Positions 41,011 through 49,508 of a stretch of DNA of 64,000 nucleotides are shown here, piece after piece. Origin of the DNA: Varibaculum massiliense (GTDB taxonomy: Bacteria; Actinomycetota; Actinomycetes; Actinomycetales; Actinomycetaceae). Each line of letters begins with the position of its first letter. Position 1 is the first letter of the stretch. The stretch covers positions 868,001 to 932,000 of the forward strand of contig NZ_FNWI01000004.1 of assembly GCF_900106855.1 (NCBI RefSeq). The letters run 5' to 3'. A model generated the notes under the pieces. The model was not told where the DNA came from, searched no databases, and was given only the letters and a program-made list of their open reading frames with translations. Both the position numbers and the translations under genes were made by a program.

Positions 41011-42238
41011 TCTCACCCCAGCTGACTACAACCCCCGCAAAGACCTACAACCTGGGGACGCGGACTACGAAAAGTTAAGGCGCTCCCTGAGCGAGTTTGG
41101 GTATGTGGAGCCAGTCATCTGGAACAAAACCACCGGAAATGTTGTGGGTGGGCATCAGCGTCTAAAAGTACTGGCTGATCTGGGCTATAAAACCGTGGAC
41201 TGCGTGGTCGTCGAACTCGACGAAACCCGCGAAAAAGCCTTAAATGTTGCTCTAAACAAGATCAGTGGCGATTGGGATGATTCCAAACTCGCCCTACTCA
41301 TAGCCGACCTGGATGCTTCCGATTTCGACGTTGAACTCACCGGTTTCGACGAATCCGAAATACAACAGTTGATAGGTTCTCTCGACGGCGACAGTATCGA
41401 GGACGATAACTTCGACCTGAACGCCGCCCTTGAAGCAGCAGCTTTCGTCCAACGCGGCGATATCTGGAGGATTGGTAGGCATCGCCTAATGTGCGCGGAC
41501 GCCACGAACCCGGCCGATGTCGAAACCTTGATGGATGGCAAACAGGCTAATCTGGTGGTCACAGACCCGCCTTACAACGTGGACTTCAAATCATCTAGCG
41601 GCCTGAAAATTGCAGGTGATAAGCAAGACGCAGACGCGTTTTATGAGTTTCTGCTGGCTGCATTTACCAACATGGCGGCATCTCTGGCTAAGGGAGGGTC
41701 AGCCTATGTTTTCCATGCCGACACCGAAGGCCTCAACTTCCGTCGCGCTTTCTCTGATGCTGGCTTCTACCTGTCGGGCTGTTGTATTTGGGTCAAAGAC
41801 TCCCTCGTACTTGGTCGTTCCCCATATCAGTGGCAGCACGAACCGGTGCTGTATGGGTGGAAGAAAGACGGCTCTCACACTTGGTATGCAGACCGCAAAC
41901 AAACCACGGTGTGGAATTTTGCCAAGCCCCGCAAAAACAGTGACCATCCGACTTCGAAGCCACTAGACCTGTTGGCTTATCCGATTCGTAACTCAACCCA
42001 AACCAACGCAATCATCCTCGACACTTTTGCTGGCTCTGGTTCCACGCTAATGGCTGCAGAAGCTATTGACCGTACCTGTTACGCGATGGAGCTAGATGAG
42101 AAATACGCTTCCGTGATCCTGCGCCGCTATGCCGAAGCAACCGGAGACGCAGCAGGAATTACCTGCCTACGAGACGGCAAGGAATACACGTATCTCGATC
42201 TGGTGAAAGAAGTCGAGCGCCCCAAGCAGAAAGGCTAA
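40982..42238 (+). CDS. ParB-domain / N4-N6 DNA methyltransferase fusion
   Basis: 418 residues. Residues 1-130 are a ParB/Srx-like nuclease domain: IAISDLTPADYNPRK, VEPVIWNKTTGNVVGGHQRL. Residues 155-410 are a DNA methyltransferase of the amino-methylating type: catalytic DPPYNV at 195-200, then SAM-binding DTFAGSGSTLMAAEAIDRTC near the C-terminus, i.e. the beta-class order. It methylates adenine N6 or cytosine N4; the sequence target is unknown. AAGGTGGTG lies 9 bases before ATG 40982, inside metK. Confidence 0.94.
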   Translation: MRIKQIAISDLTPADYNPRKDLQPGDADYEKLRRSLSEFGYVEPVIWNKTTGNVVGGHQRLKVLADLGYKTVDCVVVELDETREKALNVALNKISGDWDDSKLALLIADLDASDFDVELTGFDESEIQQLIGSLDGDSIEDDNFDLNAALEAAAFVQRGDIWRIGRHRLMCADATNPADVETLMDGKQANLVVTDPPYNVDFKSSSGLKIAGDKQDADAFYEFLLAAFTNMAASLAKGGSAYVFHADTEGLNFRRAFSDAGFYLSGCCIWVKDSLVLGRSPYQWQHEPVLYGWKKDGSHTWYADRKQTTVWNFAKPRKNSDHPTSKPLDLLAYPIRNSTQTNAIILDTFAGSGSTLMAAEAIDRTCYAMELDEKYASVILRRYAEATGDAAGITCLRDGKEYTYLDLVKEVERPKQKG

Positions 42239-42241
42239 CCC

Positions 42242-43768
42242 TTGACACAAACTTTAAGGCTCGGCTCGCTTTTTGATGGCTCAGGAGGATTCCCACTCGC
42301 CGCCACCAAGATTGGCATCGAACCTGTGTGGGCGAGCGAGATTGAGCCTTTCCCGATTCTGGTCACCACAACGCGTTTGCCACACATGCAACACCTGGGA
42401 AACATCTGCGACATTGACGGCAGTCAGCTAGAGCCGGTGGATGTGGTCACGTTTGGCTCTCCTTGCCAAGACCTATCGGTGGCAGGTAAAAGGGCAGGCT
42501 TATCTGGCGAACGCTCCGGTCTATTCCACCAAGCTGTCAGAGTCATCAAGGAAATGAGAAAGGCAAGTCATGGTCTATATCCAAGATTCGCTGTTTGGGA
42601 AAACGTGCCCGGAGCCTTCTCAAGCAATAAAGGGGCAGACTTCCACAGCGTCCTGCAAAACCTCATCTCGGTTGTCGACGAAACGGCAGCGGCTGACCTA
42701 CCTCGAGCTAACAAATGGCAAAAAGCTGGAGCGGTCGTGGCAGACCAATGGAGTATTGCGTGGCGAGTATTGGACGCGCAATTTTTCGGAGTACCCCAAC
42801 GACGTAGAAGAATCTACCTTATCGCAGATTTTGCAAGCGGGCGTGCCGGACAAATACTCTTTGAGCCCACGGGCAGCTCAAGGAATCTTGCGCAGGGCTG
42901 CAGTGAAAAGCAAAACCCTCCCACCAATCCTCGAGCAGGCACTCACGAGGCAAGCAAATCTTTAGATGTGTTCGCCTTGCGGATGCGGGCAGGTAAACCA
43001 GGTGGTGGTAAAGGTCCGCTCGTGCAAACAAATCTGTCGGGCACGCTCGGATGCAGTAACGATCAGAGTATTATTGAGCCGCTACTATTTGACCATCATC
43101 CTCATGATGCCAGAGTGGGCGGACCATGCCAGATAGCACCAACCGTGACCGCTCGTTACGGCACTGGCGGAGGCAATACTCCCATCATCGCTACCGCCTA
43201 CGGTTTCAATGCGTTGCATGAGGGACGCGGCGCAGCAGTAGGCAGGTACGGTTATCCCACCGAGGTATCAAAGACGCTCGATACGTCTGGTGTTTCTCCG
43301 ACCTGCAACCAAGGCGGCATCGCCATCATGCAACCCGATGTCATCTCGGCATCAAAGTCCGACTTCTTCTGCCGAGGAAACGTCAATATTGCTGGTGCTC
43401 TGTTGGCTTCGGACTCAACTGAGCCGCCCCTGGTCACTGACCCTGGCATGCCCGAATACCGCGTGAGACGCTTAACCCCAACCGAATGCGCCCGCCTACA
43501 AGGATTCCCTGATGATTGGACACAGGATTTAGCAATCAGCGATCCTACAGATTCACAGTTGGATTACTGGTGGCAGATCTGGGCCAGCTGGGCCAAGGTG
43601 CAAGGATTGAAAAAACCTAAAACCCGCAACCAAGTACGCTCTTGGCTCACCAATCCAGCGTCCGACCGGGCACTCTACAAGCTGTGGGGAAACGGGATAG
43701 CTTTGCCGTGCGCCAAACTCGTGCTTTCCCAGATAGTCGCCGAGACCACTAAAACTCCTGGATTTTAA
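42242..43768 (+). CDS. DNA (cytosine-5) methyltransferase
   Basis: 508 residues, probable TTG start at 42242 with AGAAAGG ahead. Motif I LGSLFDGSGGFPLAATKIG, motif IV catalytic Cys75 in FGSPCQDLSVAGKRAGL, motif VI ENVPGAFSSNKG, motif VIII QRRRRIYLIADF, and C-terminal motifs YRVRRLTPTECARLQGFPDD (IX) and LWGNGIALPCAKL (X). The variable target-recognition region is about residues 210-400. Together with the adenine/N4 enzyme it should protect phage DNA from host restriction. Confidence 0.95.
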   Translation: MTQTLRLGSLFDGSGGFPLAATKIGIEPVWASEIEPFPILVTTTRLPHMQHLGNICDIDGSQLEPVDVVTFGSPCQDLSVAGKRAGLSGERSGLFHQAVRVIKEMRKASHGLYPRFAVWENVPGAFSSNKGADFHSVLQNLISVVDETAAADLPRANKWQKAGAVVADQWSIAWRVLDAQFFGVPQRRRRIYLIADFASGRAGQILFEPTGSSRNLAQGCSEKQNPPTNPRAGTHEASKSLDVFALRMRAGKPGGGKGPLVQTNLSGTLGCSNDQSIIEPLLFDHHPHDARVGGPCQIAPTVTARYGTGGGNTPIIATAYGFNALHEGRGAAVGRYGYPTEVSKTLDTSGVSPTCNQGGIAIMQPDVISASKSDFFCRGNVNIAGALLASDSTEPPLVTDPGMPEYRVRRLTPTECARLQGFPDDWTQDLAISDPTDSQLDYWWQIWASWAKVQGLKKPKTRNQVRSWLTNPASDRALYKLWGNGIALPCAKLVLSQIVAETTKTPGF

Positions 43769-43777
43769 GGCGAAAAT

Positions 43778-43814
43778 GACTGGATAAGTACGCGTTCCTA
43801 TGGCTGTATGTACA
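43778..43814 (+). promoter_or_regulatory. Conserved phage motif, copy 1
   Basis: GACTGGATAA (43778-43787), 17 bases, TGTATGTACA (43805-43814). It shares spacing and both blocks with copies at 44544 and 63082; copies 1 and 2 also share CTATGGC before TGTAT. It precedes a small gene. Confidence 0.65.
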
Positions 43815-43850
43815 TGACCAAACAACCAGCAAGAAAGAGAGGGTTTGGTG

Positions 43851-44066
43851 ATGATGGGACAGCTATACGCCGATCTAGAAGAAATCGAAAACCTCGGAGT
43901 CGACCTGACCGATATTGGTGCGGTGTGGGATGCAGCCGAAGACCACGGCTACAAGCACGTAGAAATGATTGTCTCCAACTTCCCACACGACTTCATGCGC
44001 CTCATCCGCACATGGCTGGACGTTCAAAGCATCGAGTTTGATGGTGAGGAGGATGAGCAATGGTGA
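43851..44066 (+). CDS. Hypothetical phage protein, 71 aa
   Basis: Acidic small protein (MMGQLYADLEEIENLGVDLT; tail SIEFDGEEDEQW). GAGAGGG lies 7 bases before ATG 43851; TTG 43845, GTG 43848 and ATG 43854 are alternatives. It overlaps the next gene by 7 bases. The first of two small genes after the methyltransferases; it follows motif copy 1. Unknown function. Confidence 0.6.
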   Translation: MMGQLYADLEEIENLGVDLTDIGAVWDAAEDHGYKHVEMIVSNFPHDFMRLIRTWLDVQSIEFDGEEDEQW

Positions 44067-44509
44067 ACACCAAAAAGGCTGAAAACTACGGGCTCGTAGT
44101 CACCCTGCCCGCCACGCTTGATGAGACTGAGCTGGCAAGGCTGCATGGACTTATTGCAGCCAAGAAAGACTTGATCGCTAAAGCGCTCGGCGCGAGCCGG
44201 CTCGACATCACCACCAGTAGTGAGGGGCTGAGTTTCCCGTGGTGGGATGAGCTGCCCGAGTTTGAGAAGATCACTGCCTACACCGAGTTCTTAACGAAGC
44301 TGATCGCGTACGCTAAACGGATCCGCCGCACCGTAACCCGCAGTACAAGACAGGTAAGTAATGAGAAGTATGAACTGCGCTCCCTGCTTTACCGCATCGG
44401 ACTTTCTGGTAAAGAAGATAAGGAAGTACGCAAGATTTTACTTGCACCATTAAGCGGTGATTCTGCGTGGAAAACCCCGCCACTAATAAACACTAACCAA
44501 GAGATGTAA
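44060..44509 (+). CDS. Hypothetical phage protein, 149 aa
   Basis: Starts MVNTKKAENYGLVVTLPATL; ATG 44060 follows GGTGAGGAGG. Mainly helical with a basic middle (YAKRIRRTVTRSTRQ, about 94-108) and the pattern SFPWWDELPEFEKITAYTEF near 62-81. It resembles small proteins accompanying phage methyltransferases/terminases, but I cannot name the family. Probably co-translated with the preceding acidic protein. Confidence 0.62.
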   Translation: MVNTKKAENYGLVVTLPATLDETELARLHGLIAAKKDLIAKALGASRLDITTSSEGLSFPWWDELPEFEKITAYTEFLTKLIAYAKRIRRTVTRSTRQVSNEKYELRSLLYRIGLSGKEDKEVRKILLAPLSGDSAWKTPPLINTNQEM

Positions 44510-44543
44510 ACCACTATTTATTAGGCAAAATAGGTGGCAAAAT

Positions 44544-44580
44544 GACTGGATAAGTAGCGAAGTCTATGGCTGTATATACA
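44544..44580 (+). promoter_or_regulatory. Conserved phage motif, copy 2
   Basis: GACTGGATAA (44544-44553), 17 bases, TGTATATACA (44571-44580). It lies 35 bases before the next start codon and is followed by an AGAAAGGAAA ribosome-binding site. Confidence 0.65.
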
Positions 44581-44615
44581 TACCAAAACGGTACGCGAAG
44601 AAAGGAAATACAGCG

Positions 44616-44900
44616 ATGGAAACGACAACGATGGAACGCCTGCAAATGGCCACCGATAGCTACGGTGCGGTGGTGCGCTACGGCAACCTAGTGATCGCCA
44701 CCAGCTACAGTTGGCACAAGGGCGGGGTTTATGGCAACGACGCCTGCATCTACCACCTGACCGAAACCCCCTCCGAGAACCCCTGGCAGGGTAAGTCCTT
44801 CATCGAATGCGGCCTCGAACTGATCAAGCAAGCCGACCAGATTTTCCCTGACGACGGTCACGCGCTCGCCTGGGCGTTAGCTAATCTGCCCGAAGCCTAG
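44616..44900 (+). CDS. Hypothetical phage protein, 94 aa
   Basis: ATG 44616 with AGAAAGGAAA ahead; possible restart at Met6. Beta-rich first half (YGAVVRYGNLVIATSYSWHK, GGVYGNDACIYHLTETPSE) and a helical end (HALAWALANLPEA). It is alone between motif copy 2 and the large terminase gene. No family recognised. Confidence 0.6.
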   Translation: METTTMERLQMATDSYGAVVRYGNLVIATSYSWHKGGVYGNDACIYHLTETPSENPWQGKSFIECGLELIKQADQIFPDDGHALAWALANLPEA

Positions 44901-44975
44901 CCCCACAAGGCTTGAGGGCGCCTGTTATCGCTGGTAGTAACTGATTTTTTAACCAATAGAAGGTAACTGATTCGT

Positions 44976-46580
44976 ATGCGTGAGCTAGCTGATTATCACC
45001 CGACCCGGTTCATGGCTGAAAGCTCGCGCTATGACAAGCGCCGAGCTGATTTTGCGGTCGCGTTTATCGAAGCTTTAAAGCATACGAAAGGCCGGTGGGC
45101 AGGAAAACCTTTTAAGTTGATTGATTGGCAAGAACAAATCATTCGCGACCTTTTCGGGGTGGTCAAACCTGACGGGTTTCGCCAATTCACTACGGCTTAC
45201 GTGGAGATCCCGAAGAAACAGGGCAAGAGTGAACTTGCCGCCGCCGTCGCACTCTTACTGTGTTGCGGCGATGGCGAGGAACGCGCTGAAGTTTATGGGT
45301 GTGCTGCCGATCGGCAACAAGCATCCATCGTGTTCGAAGTGGCAGCCGACATGGTGAGAATGTGTCCCCCACTAGCCAAGCGGGTAAAGATCCTTAGAAG
45401 CCAAAAACGTATCATCTACTCCCCCACCAATTCCTTCTACCAGGTACTATCGGCCGAGGCTTATTCCAAACACGGATTCAATATTTCCGGAGTGGTATTC
45501 GATGAGCTACACACCCAACCCAACCGGGCGCTCTTCGACGTGATGACCAAAGGCAGTGGGGATGCTCGCACCCAGCCACTGTACTTCCTGATCACAACCG
45601 CCGGCACCGACACCCACAGCATCTGCTACGAACAACACCAAAAAGCCCAAGACATCCTGGATGGCAAAAAGATCGACCCCACTTTCTATCCAGTCATATA
45701 TGGGGCAGCGCAAGATGATGATTGGACCGATGAAGCCGTGTGGCATAAAGCCAACCCATCCTTGGACGTGACGGTGCCAATCCAGAAAGTTAGGGACGCT
45801 TGTAATAGTGCCAGGCAGAATCCGGCTGAAGAAAACACCTTCAGACAGTTGCGTTTGAACCAGTGGGTCAAACAGTCTGTGCGATGGATGCCCATGCACG
45901 TGTGGAATCAAAACAATACCCCAGTCAATCTAGACGACCTCGAGGGACGACCCTGTTATGGAGGGCTGGATCTTGCCTCTACCACCGATATCACTGCTTT
46001 CGTTCTCGTATTCCCACCCACGGATGACGATGACAAATACACGGTTGCACCCTGGTTTTGGATACCCGAAGACAACCTCAAACTCAGAGTTTCTAGGGAT
46101 CACGTCCCCTACGACCTATGGCATCAGCAAGGCCACCTACTCACAACTGAGGGCAACGTGGTGCACTACGGGTATATCGAGAAGTTCATTGAGGATCTTG
46201 GCACCCGGTTTAATATCCGAGAAATCGCTTTCGACCGGTGGGGAGCGGTCCAAATGAGCCAAAACCTTGAGGATGCTGGTTTCACGGTAGTGCCATTTGG
46301 GCAAGGCTTCAAAGACATGTCCCCACCATCCAAGGAACTGATGAAGCTGGCGTTGGAAGGCAAGCTCGCGCACGGCGGGCACCCGGTGCTGGCCTGGATG
46401 GTCGATAACATTCACGTGCGCACCGACCCAGCTGGCAACATCAAGCCAGATAAGCAAAAATCCACGGAAAAAATCGACGGGGTGGTCGCCACCATCATGG
46501 CCTTGGATCGGGCTATCAGGTGTGGCAACGCACTTAGTGGTGGTTCGGTTTACGACTCGCGGGGACTACTTGTGCTCTAA
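44976..46580 (+). CDS. Terminase large subunit
   Basis: 534 residues, AGAAGGTAA ahead of ATG 44976. ATPase: FKLIDWQEQIIRDLFG, Walker A-like EIPKKQGKSELAAAVALLL (79-85 core), Walker B GVVFDELHTQP, coupling motif LITTAGTDTHSI. Nuclease domain: CYGGLDLASTTDITAFVLVF with metal-binding Asp, FDRWGAVQMSQNLEDAG and IDGVVATIMALDRAI. Terminase_1 (HK97/P27-linked) type: it cuts and pumps DNA into the prohead. Confidence 0.95.
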   Translation: MRELADYHPTRFMAESSRYDKRRADFAVAFIEALKHTKGRWAGKPFKLIDWQEQIIRDLFGVVKPDGFRQFTTAYVEIPKKQGKSELAAAVALLLCCGDGEERAEVYGCAADRQQASIVFEVAADMVRMCPPLAKRVKILRSQKRIIYSPTNSFYQVLSAEAYSKHGFNISGVVFDELHTQPNRALFDVMTKGSGDARTQPLYFLITTAGTDTHSICYEQHQKAQDILDGKKIDPTFYPVIYGAAQDDDWTDEAVWHKANPSLDVTVPIQKVRDACNSARQNPAEENTFRQLRLNQWVKQSVRWMPMHVWNQNNTPVNLDDLEGRPCYGGLDLASTTDITAFVLVFPPTDDDDKYTVAPWFWIPEDNLKLRVSRDHVPYDLWHQQGHLLTTEGNVVHYGYIEKFIEDLGTRFNIREIAFDRWGAVQMSQNLEDAGFTVVPFGQGFKDMSPPSKELMKLALEGKLAHGGHPVLAWMVDNIHVRTDPAGNIKPDKQKSTEKIDGVVATIMALDRAIRCGNALSGGSVYDSRGLLVL

Positions 46581-46583
46581 TAC

Positions 46584-47258
46584 TTACAAAAGTGGTCGGT
46601 CAGTCTTGATACTTTGAACTCGAATTTCTCCGTTACCGTCACGTCGAAGTAGAAGAAACTCGGAGGAATCTGCAAGTTGAACAATGTGGGATTCAAGCAG
46701 CTCTCGCAAAAATAGGCACAAAGCTCTAAGTGCTTCGAAGTTCTCTTCAGGAGAAGTCTCATTCTTTTTGAATGGATTAGGTGCATGGAGGATCGCGCTG
46801 ACAAGACCAAAACTGCGTCCGACTTCGGATTCCTGGAGTCCAACTTCCGGTCGTACGCCTTGCCCCACAGTTCCATCATGGGTAACATATCCGAACGAAC
46901 ATGGCCAATAGTTTGGATTAAGCTCCTTCAAACGTTTTCGCATCTCTCCGAAGTCTTTTGCGCTTTCCATCTTTTTCTGTGCCTTGTCGAAAAGCCTTTT
47001 GCTAGCGGCAAAGGAAGCTGTAACTACGCGCTCCAAAACGAGACGTAGGTGAGCAGCTGCGTGAATTAGATTAGCGAAATCGACGCGACTTCCTGTCAGC
47101 TCGACTTCTGCATGGTCGAGATCCCAAAATATTCGGTCATAAATCCACCGGTACAGGACTGGGGTACCCGTTTCTATGTTCTCAAAGCCATCGATTCGTT
47201 CCGACTGCATTGAGCCTGGTTCGTTTATGCGTTCTTTCGGTGATCTACGTTTATTCAC
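46584..47258 (-). CDS. Antisense gene of unknown function (moron candidate), 224 aa
   Basis: Convergent with terminase and divergent from portal, with its stop 3 bases from the terminase stop codon. Helix-rich: VDFANLIHAAAHLRLVLERV near 60-79, FDKAQKKMESAKDFGEMRKR, EENFEALRALCLFLRELLES. The rest includes SFGYVTHDGTVGQGVRPEVG. No signal peptide or membrane segment. Independent reverse transcription inside a head operon is typical of lysogenic-conversion genes, for example anti-phage or exclusion functions. I do not recognise the family; an abortive-infection role is only a guess. Confidence 0.75.
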   Translation of the reverse strand: MNKRRSPKERINEPGSMQSERIDGFENIETGTPVLYRWIYDRIFWDLDHAEVELTGSRVDFANLIHAAAHLRLVLERVVTASFAASKRLFDKAQKKMESAKDFGEMRKRLKELNPNYWPCSFGYVTHDGTVGQGVRPEVGLQESEVGRSFGLVSAILHAPNPFKKNETSPEENFEALRALCLFLRELLESHIVQLADSSEFLLLRRDGNGEIRVQSIKTDRPLL

Positions 47259-47288
47259 ATAACAAATTATCCATGCAAGGAGTGCTCC

Positions 47289-48602
47289 ATGGGGATACGC
47301 AACTGGCTACGCGGTAGACCCCGCGAGACCGAAAACCATACGATTGGCTCGTCTTACTCGTTCTTGTTCGGACCTACGTCTTCTGGTCGTCCGGTAACAG
47401 AACGCAGCGCGATGCAGATGACCGCTGTGCATTCATGCGTGCGTATCCTGGCTGAGGCTATCGCGGGTTTGCCACTGCATGTTTACCGGCATACGGAAGG
47501 TGGCGGTAAAGAAAAAGCTACCGATCATGGTTTGTATCGGCTTCTTCATGATGAGCCGAACCCCGAGATGACGTCGTTTGTTTTCCGCGAAACTTTGATG
47601 ACGCATCTGCTTTTGTGGGGTAACGCGTTCGCCCAGGTTGTACGCAACGGCCTAGGTGAAATCATAGGGCTCTATCCGTTGCAGCCAAACCGCATGAGCG
47701 TAGGCAGAGACTTGGACACTAAGGCTTTGTATTACGAGTACCAGACCTCCTGGGATGAGCCGGCAGGCGAATACAAAACCATCCGGCTGACCCCAGCCGA
47801 TGTTTTGCATATCCCAGGTCTCGGCTTCGACGGTTTAGTGGGTTATTCACCGATTGCGATGGCCCGCAATGCTATCGGCCTGGCACAAGCCACCGAAGAT
47901 TACGGGGCGTCGTTTTTTGCTAATGGTGCTGCTCCTGGTGGGGTGTTGGAGCATCCTGGCACGATTAAGGATCCTTCTCGGGTGCGTGAGTCTTGGCAGG
48001 CTACCTTTGGTGGTGCGAAGAACGGCAATAAGGTCGCTGTTTTAGAAGAGGGCATGAAGTACACGCCTATTAGCGTGTCTCCGGAGCAGGCACAGTTTCT
48101 TGAAACACGGAAGTTTCAGCTCAACGAGATTGCCCGGATTTTCCGTATTCCGCCGCACATGATCGGCGATCTGGAAAAGAGTTCCTTTTCTAATATTGAG
48201 CAGCAGTCTCTGGAGTTTGTGAAGTACACGCTTGATCCGTGGGTGATCCGCTGGGAACAAGCAATCACGAAAACTCTCTTGAACCCGCGTGAAAAGCAGC
48301 AGTTGTTTGTGAAGTTCAATGTTGAGGGGCTGCTGCGCGGGGATTACCAGTCGCGTATGGAGGGCTACGCGGTAGCCAGGCAGAACGGGTGGATGAGCGC
48401 CAACGACATCCGCGAGCTAGAGAATCTCGACCGCATCGATGAGGCCGATGGCGGGGATCTCTACCTGGTCAACGGCAACATGCTGCCACTCGATATGGCA
48501 GGCGCTTATGCCGCCACCAAACAAGCCGACGCTGTCGCAGCTAACGATGAGCAGCTGGAAGAACAACCTGAAAAGAACCAAATTTTGAGGAGGAGAATGT
48601 GA
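47289..48602 (+). CDS. Portal protein, HK97 family
   Basis: 437 residues; GCAAGGAG precedes ATG 47289. Family segments: RSAMQMTAVHSCVRILAEAI near 39-58, LYRLLHDEPNPEMTSFVFRE, LLLWGNAFAQVVRNGLGEI, LTPADVLHIPGLGFDGLVGY, and ARIFRIPPHMIGDLEKSSFS near 285. The dodecameric portal is the DNA entry gate of the head. Its end overlaps the protease start. Confidence 0.95.
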   Translation: MGIRNWLRGRPRETENHTIGSSYSFLFGPTSSGRPVTERSAMQMTAVHSCVRILAEAIAGLPLHVYRHTEGGGKEKATDHGLYRLLHDEPNPEMTSFVFRETLMTHLLLWGNAFAQVVRNGLGEIIGLYPLQPNRMSVGRDLDTKALYYEYQTSWDEPAGEYKTIRLTPADVLHIPGLGFDGLVGYSPIAMARNAIGLAQATEDYGASFFANGAAPGGVLEHPGTIKDPSRVRESWQATFGGAKNGNKVAVLEEGMKYTPISVSPEQAQFLETRKFQLNEIARIFRIPPHMIGDLEKSSFSNIEQQSLEFVKYTLDPWVIRWEQAITKTLLNPREKQQLFVKFNVEGLLRGDYQSRMEGYAVARQNGWMSANDIRELENLDRIDEADGGDLYLVNGNMLPLDMAGAYAATKQADAVAANDEQLEEQPEKNQILRRRM

Positions 48603-49483
48603 AGCGTTTTTGGAACTGGATACCACCAGAAACAACCAACCCGGACACCCAAGAGGATGTTCGGGTTTTGCGTATCAACGGGGCTATCGCCGAAGAATCC
48701 TGGCTCGACGATGACGTAACACCCGCCATCTTCGCATCTGAACTAAATGCCGGATCAGGACCGGTCACTGTTTGGCTCAACAGTCCCGGTGGCGATGTCG
48801 TGGCGGCAGCCAGGATTTACAACATGCTTCTGGACTACCCAGGAACCGTGACAGTCAATATTGATGGCATCGCAGCATCCGCAGCGAGCGTGATCGCCAT
48901 GGCAGCAAGTCATGTGGCGATGTCGCCGGTGTCGATGTTGATGATCCACAACCCAGCAACGTTGGCGATGGGCGATAAAACCGAACTCTCGCGTGCCCTC
49001 GACATGCTTGAGAGTGTCAAGGACTCGATTATCAATGCTTACCAGCTCAAGACTGGGTTGAGCAGGGCGAAGTTGTCGAAGTTGATGGATGCCGAGACCT
49101 GGATGGACGCAACTGCAGCCATCGAACTTGGGTTCGCCGACGAGCTGCTGACTGGTAAACGAGCACCAACCCCAGACAAAGAGGACGAAGAATCTGAAGA
49201 GCCGGGTGAAGACGAGCCGGATGAGGACGATTCCGGCGGGGATGACGAGCAAGGCCCTGCCCGTAAGAAGCCGCCGTTGCCGCCCAAAAACAAGGGTGGT
49301 GTGGTGTTTTCCAGAAAGGCCGCGGAACAGCGCCTCGTCGCGCAGTTAGCTGGCCAGCGAAAAGATAGTGCTCCGCCTGGCTCACTGCCATCTCCTGATA
49401 CCCGTTGTTCTTTGCAGCCCGCTGTCTCTTGTGGTCGGCGGGTTGTTGATTTATACGCCCAACTAACTGATCAACCCCACTAA
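48599..49483 (+). CDS. Head maturation protease, ClpP-related
   Basis: 294 residues from GTG 48599 (GAGGAGGAGAA ahead). ClpP fold: VTVWLNSPGGDVVAAARIYN, catalytic Ser in DGIAASAASVIAMAAS, His in MLMIHNPATLAMGD, Asp in the LDMLESVKDSI region. The C-terminal 90 residues are an acidic tail (EEPGEDEPDEDDSGGD) with Pro-rich linker, presumably a scaffold-like region. It processes the capsid precursor. Confidence 0.94.
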   Translation: MKRFWNWIPPETTNPDTQEDVRVLRINGAIAEESWLDDDVTPAIFASELNAGSGPVTVWLNSPGGDVVAAARIYNMLLDYPGTVTVNIDGIAASAASVIAMAASHVAMSPVSMLMIHNPATLAMGDKTELSRALDMLESVKDSIINAYQLKTGLSRAKLSKLMDAETWMDATAAIELGFADELLTGKRAPTPDKEDEESEEPGEDEPDEDDSGGDDEQGPARKKPPLPPKNKGGVVFSRKAAEQRLVAQLAGQRKDSAPPGSLPSPDTRCSLQPAVSCGRRVVDLYAQLTDQPH

Positions 49484-49508
49484 ACCCTTAAGAGAGGAAC
49501 TTTTTATC

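Noticed and set aside
42570-42965. 131-codon frame overlapping the cytosine methyltransferase gene
   Set aside because: It is a shadow of the methyltransferase frame, which carries all conserved motifs.
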